DNA of 64,000 bases, taken from positions 144,268 through 208,267 of the forward strand of contig NZ_LAQO01000014.1 of assembly GCF_000971975.1 (NCBI RefSeq). The letters are read 5' to 3'. Of the stretch, positions 60,753-64,000 are shown piece after piece. Made by a program: the position numbers and the translations under genes. Each line of letters begins with the position of its first letter. Within the stretch, counting starts at the first letter, position 1. The notes under the pieces are model-generated. The model saw only the letters and a program-made list of their open reading frames with translations. It was not told the DNA's origin and ran no database searches. Origin of the DNA: Paenibacillus algorifonticola. Lineage in GTDB: Bacteria; Bacillota; Bacilli; Paenibacillales; Paenibacillaceae.

Positions 60753-62450
60753 CTATGCAAATTTGTGATGCGGCGCCAGCACGCTGACCAGCTCGCGCAG
60801 CTGCGCCTGCGAAGACAAAGGGTCATACCCGCAGAACAGCTCCGTCTCCTTCAGCATATGCACGCGGTTCTCGCGCACAGCGTCCAGCTCCCTCCAGCTT
60901 GCGGATTGAAACAAAGACTGCATCCGCTTCTTGTCGTCAGGGTAAGTTGGCGGCCCTGTTATAAAAATATGATCCGCCGGATAGGCGGCCAGCATCTCGA
61001 TGCCGGTTTCGATGAAGCCTTTGGCGGAAATATTTTGCTCCACCAGCGGTGCTGGCGGGCGAAAGCCCATATCCTCGTAAAGAATTTGGCAGCCTCTTCC
61101 GAAGCTGCTGCTGAAGCAATAAGCCGTATTTGGGCCGATTTCCCAGACAATTGCCGTCCCCCGGCTTCCCAGCTCCCGGTCCAGCTGGCGGTTAATGGTA
61201 TAGATGCGCTCATCGTATTGCACCAGCCATTCCTCCGCCTGCTGTCTGCGATCTACGATGCCAGCAATCAGCAGAAATTGGTCCCGCCAGTTCATCGTCT
61301 GAAAGGGCAGCTCTATCACTGGAGCAAGCGGTAGCAGCCGCCTGTTTTCCTCCGCACCACTGTAGTTGATAATGACATCCGGCTTAGCCGCTGCAATCGC
61401 CTCGTAAAACGTCAGCGGCGTATGCCCGTAGGGGTCAAAGCGCCCACTCTGACTCTGGCTCTGGCTCAACGTTTCACCTATGCCTGAATTTGAGTTTTTC
61501 CCCCGTTCTGATTGTTGGCGTAAGCCCGGCTGCAAGCCTCCCCGCACCCCTTCCAGCCAGGAAGTATATACGCCGAGCTCTGGAATAATGCCGAGCGCCA
61601 TTAAGCTGGCGGTATGGTTCAAATTCAGGGAAACGAGCCGTTTGCGCTTACGCAAATAAGCCGTCGGAGACAAGCCGATGCCTTCCTTAAACTTGCGGCT
61701 AAGATAGACGCCCTCCTTGTAGCCAACCTCCTGCGCCAGCGTACCAAGATCAGGGGCTGTTCCAGTCAACAAGCTCTGCTGTGCGCTGCGTATACGAAGC
61801 AGCGTCAAATGGGCATTGAATGTCCTGCCCGTATGCTTGCGGAACATTCGTGAAAAATGCTCTGGGCTGACCCCGGCATGGCTCGCCATCTGCTCCCGCG
61901 TTATATCCTCGCTGAAATGCTGCTCTATATAAGCCTCTGCTTGTTCCAGCCATGAGCTGGCAGGCTTTTGCCGGCTCGCCAGCTCCCGATGCAGCTCAGC
62001 AAGCAGCTCGGTAAAAAGCTGTTGAACGCGAAAAGGCGAATGGGGATCACGTTGCTTCCACACATTCGCCAGCTCGCTGGCAAGCCGAAGGATAACAGCT
62101 GGGCAGTGCTGCAGCGGAGCCGGATGCTCAAGTCCAGCTCCTGTTTCACCAGCAGCTGGCATACAGCTGTATTCCAGCAAAAGGCCTCGCAATTCCGTAC
62201 GCGGCTCTATCTGAAGCTCAGGCAGCGAAGGACCGCTGAGCCATACGCTGCCCCGGGACAGCTCATGATAATAGTTATGAATATAAAGCGCACCCTCCCC
62301 GCCCCATATGATGAGCATACGGTAGAGAGGAGCCGCTTCTTCCTGCTGTTTTTCGTCCAGGCCTTGCTGCTGAAGCTCCCGCAGCCGCACAGGCATATAG
62401 AAGCTATGCTGAACTTGAGGCAGGCCAGCACTTGCCGAAGAGAGCAGCAT
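60753..62450 (-). CDS. Btr-like AraC regulator fused to a siderophore-binding domain
   Basis: 565 residues. An N-terminal cupin-like region (about 30-160) is followed by two AraC helix-turn-helix motifs at about 185-275 (SEDITREQMASHAGVSPEHF, LGTLAQEVGYKEGVYLSRKF). A periplasmic-binding-like domain extends to the end (ASLMALGIIPELGVYTSW, AAKPDVIINYSGAEENRRLL, SFGRGCQILYEDMGFRPP, YDPLSSQAQLRELV). Bacillus subtilis Btr has the same fusion: it binds the ferri-siderophore in the cytoplasm and activates the uptake operon. A Ser/Gln-rich insert near residues 315-335 separates parts of the binding domain. Same strand as the reductase upstream (40-nt gap), so the pair is probably one Fur-controlled transcript. 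Confidence 0.9.
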   Translation of the reverse strand: MLLSSASAGLPQVQHSFYMPVRLRELQQQGLDEKQQEEAAPLYRMLIIWGGEGALYIHNYYHELSRGSVWLSGPSLPELQIEPRTELRGLLLEYSCMPAAGETGAGLEHPAPLQHCPAVILRLASELANVWKQRDPHSPFRVQQLFTELLAELHRELASRQKPASSWLEQAEAYIEQHFSEDITREQMASHAGVSPEHFSRMFRKHTGRTFNAHLTLLRIRSAQQSLLTGTAPDLGTLAQEVGYKEGVYLSRKFKEGIGLSPTAYLRKRKRLVSLNLNHTASLMALGIIPELGVYTSWLEGVRGGLQPGLRQQSERGKNSNSGIGETLSQSQSQSGRFDPYGHTPLTFYEAIAAAKPDVIINYSGAEENRRLLPLAPVIELPFQTMNWRDQFLLIAGIVDRRQQAEEWLVQYDERIYTINRQLDRELGSRGTAIVWEIGPNTAYCFSSSFGRGCQILYEDMGFRPPAPLVEQNISAKGFIETGIEMLAAYPADHIFITGPPTYPDDKKRMQSLFQSASWRELDAVRENRVHMLKETELFCGYDPLSSQAQLRELVSVLAPHHKFA

Positions 62451-62490
62451 TATTTTTCACACCCTATCTAAGCTAATCTTCTTTCCTTCA

Positions 62491-63534
62491 TTAAGCATCT
62501 TCTTCTTTAACACCAAGGGCTAGATTTTTCTCCTTAAAGCGGGAATTATGTGAGGATACATAAGCAACCCCATCCGCCTTCGGGTCTATGAAAAGCTTGG
62601 CACTGTTGACCGCTAGCGCGGCATCGGTGAACGCTCCGGCGATCAGATTCAGCTTGCTGTCATAAGAAGCAAAGTCACCTGCGGCAAAGATGCCTGGCAA
62701 ATTGGTCTCCAGCTTCGGAGTTACGTATACGCACCACTCATCCATGCCGATGCCCCAGTCTCTAATACCGCTGAAATCGGACTTTAGCCCGTGGTTGACG
62801 ATAACGGCATCCACTGCTAACTGCTCCGTTTCCTCTGTCTCCAAATGTCTCACCGTTACTTGGCTAATCGTAGATCCGTCGCCGCTGTACAGCTGCGTGA
62901 CCTCCCATGGCGTGCGCACATCGCAGGAGGAGGTTTTCATCTTGATGACGTTTTTCTCATGGCCGCCAAAATACTCCCGGCGATGAATGACCGTCACCTG
63001 TGCGGCAATCGGCTCCAGCTCATTCGCCCAGTCGACAGCTGAATTGCCGCCGCCGGAAATGAGCACCCGCTTGCCTCGGAACGGCTCCAGCTCCTGCACC
63101 GTATAATGCAAATTGGATACTTCGTAGCGCTCGGCGCCTTCCAGCTCCAGCTTTGCCATCTTCAAGATGCCCCGGCCAATCGCCAAAATAACGGTACGCG
63201 TCCAATGCTTTTCCCCCGTAGAGGATTCAAGCATATACGTGCCGTCCTCAAGCCTCGTCAAATCGCGAATTTGCTGCCCAAGCTCGATAGTCGGATCGAA
63301 GGTCTGCGACTGCTGCTTGAGCTGTGCAGTGAGCTTTTCGCATAAAATCGGGGTGACGCCCCCTACATCCCAAATCATTTTTTCCGGGTAAATCAGCATT
63401 CGTCCGCCCAGCTCTTCCTGAGCATCAATCACCTTCGTCTTCATATCTCTCATCCCGCTATAAAAAGCAGCATATAGCCCTGCTGGACCGCCGCCAATAA
63501 TCGTTACATCGTATAATTCTAGCTGTTCTGACAC
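62491..63534 (-). CDS. Ferredoxin/flavodoxin-NADP+ reductase, thioredoxin-reductase type (YumC/YcgT-like)
   Basis: 347-residue FAD enzyme. FAD-binding YDVTIIGGGPAGLYAAFYSG and GIFAAGDFA; NADPH-binding GKRVLISGGGNSAVDWA (split here at GGG). The redox-active CxxC of thioredoxin reductase is absent, defining the TrxR-like FNR group. GTG 63534 is the start, with GGGAGG 7 nt upstream. A Fur box lies 26 nt before it. In B. subtilis ycgT, of this group, belongs to the Fur regulon. Here it precedes a siderophore regulator, so a role in reducing iron or feeding a low-potential flavodoxin in iron starvation is likely. Confidence 0.9.
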   Translation of the reverse strand: MSEQLELYDVTIIGGGPAGLYAAFYSGMRDMKTKVIDAQEELGGRMLIYPEKMIWDVGGVTPILCEKLTAQLKQQSQTFDPTIELGQQIRDLTRLEDGTYMLESSTGEKHWTRTVILAIGRGILKMAKLELEGAERYEVSNLHYTVQELEPFRGKRVLISGGGNSAVDWANELEPIAAQVTVIHRREYFGGHEKNVIKMKTSSCDVRTPWEVTQLYSGDGSTISQVTVRHLETEETEQLAVDAVIVNHGLKSDFSGIRDWGIGMDEWCVYVTPKLETNLPGIFAAGDFASYDSKLNLIAGAFTDAALAVNSAKLFIDPKADGVAYVSSHNSRFKEKNLALGVKEEDA

Positions 63535-63559
63535 GCTTGTTCCTCCCAAAACTTGAATT

Positions 63560-63574
63560 TGATATTCATTCTCA
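63560..63574. promoter_or_regulatory. Fur box before the reductase gene
   Basis: TGATATTCATTCTCA matches TGATAATNATTATCA with one mismatch per half. It controls the reductase and probably the Btr-like gene behind it. Confidence 0.8.
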
Positions 63575-64000
63575 CTATATTCTTCATTGTAGCCTTCCTT
63601 TCCGGCAAAGAGCAATGGACAAAATAGAACAATCGTTTATACAAATCCAATAAGAAGCTATCTGTGTTGAACACTTATCCTAATCGAATTTAGCGTCAAA
63701 CGTATTTCCTCTCCTACCGGGGATGTCACGCTTCATGAATGTGAACCTACGTACCGAAAGGCAGCTTTATCTTCTTCGTTTCAAGGGTTTACTCCCTGCA
63801 CATAGCTAGACTTGGTGGACACAGAAGCCGCTATTTCAACAGAATCACGGGTTATGGCACAGGCTGCGGACTCAGAAGCCGCTAATGCGCTGCCAAAAGC
63901 CATTTTGACGGGATATTGAGGGCGATAACGGATTTCCTGCTCTTCTGTCAATAGAGTGGACACGCCTATTATGCTATTTTTTCGTAATAAAGCTGTTCGA
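63575..64000. other. Non-coding end of the window with a short direct repeat
   Basis: 426 nt without a supported gene. It contains GGAC(A/T)CAGAAGCCGCTA twice, at 63817-63833 and 63868-63884, one mismatch, 51 nt apart. Such dispersed intergenic words occur in Paenibacillus-type genomes; function unknown. A short minus-strand frame at 63781-63963 shows no family features. Confidence 0.4.

Noticed and set aside
63781..63963. 60-residue minus-strand frame
   Set aside because: It spans the intergenic direct repeat, lacks a ribosome binding site and has no recognisable domain.

Overview
The window looks like chromosomal DNA of a Paenibacillus-type Gram-positive spore-former (Bacillota). Overall base composition is near 50 % G+C, ribosome binding sites are strong (AGGAGG-type), and GTG and TTG starts are frequent. 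S-layer-homology (SLH) surface proteins, a modular GH10 xylanase with CBM3, lipoproteins with lipoboxes, Fur boxes and cre-like sites all fit that group. No rRNA, tRNA, CRISPR array or complete insertion sequence was seen. All assignments come from reading the sequence and translations; no database search was run.

Layout. 0.2-4.2 kb: a 7TM hybrid sensor carrying two kinase modules, with its LuxR-type response regulator. 4.3-9.3 kb: a 1662-residue SLH surface protein with five tandem 549-bp repeats. 9.4-11.6 kb: three phage-tail-collar (MdpB-like) paralogues and a GNAT acetyltransferase. 11.8-20.7 kb: a six-gene exopolysaccharide operon resembling the Listeria pss system (GH8 lipoprotein, polytopic membrane protein, DUF2334 protein, BcsA-like synthase, BcsB-like protein, degenerate GGDEF protein that keeps an RxxD I-site). 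20.7-23.3 kb: an alkyltransferase-like protein, a TetR-controlled quinone oxidoreductase and a GNAT enzyme.

23.4-31.8 kb holds a complete D-allose pathway: LacI-type repressor, RpiB-type isomerase, AlsBAC transporter, AlsE epimerase and AlsK kinase. A divergent second PRPP synthetase carries the same 14-bp operator as the repressor and rpiB, so the regulon seems to join allose or ribose catabolism to PRPP supply. 31.8-38.6 kb: a decayed siderophore-binding-protein gene, the xylanase, a TetR/two-SDR divergent unit and a HAD phosphatase.

38.7-47.6 kb is an unrecognised surface locus: two SLH proteins and a 2219-residue secreted protein, coupled in one operon behind a promoter followed at once by an intrinsic-terminator-like hairpin. 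48.1-52.0 kb: an SLH-like carboxylesterase, a lipoprotein and a GAF-LuxR regulator. 52.2-53.7 kb is a small, partly AT-rich island with an Imm22-like gene, a toxin-domain-like ORF, a possible second immunity gene and an IS30 transposase remnant. 54-58.2 kb: rsbQ beside a PAS/GGDEF relic, an AraC/GyrI regulator, a membrane protein and a serine beta-lactamase-like hydrolase.

58.4-63.6 kb is an iron region: ABC and siderophore-binding-protein relics, an intact siderophore-binding lipoprotein with a Fur box and an adjoining palindrome, a Btr-like AraC regulator fused to a binding-protein domain, and a Fur-box-preceded ferredoxin/flavodoxin reductase.
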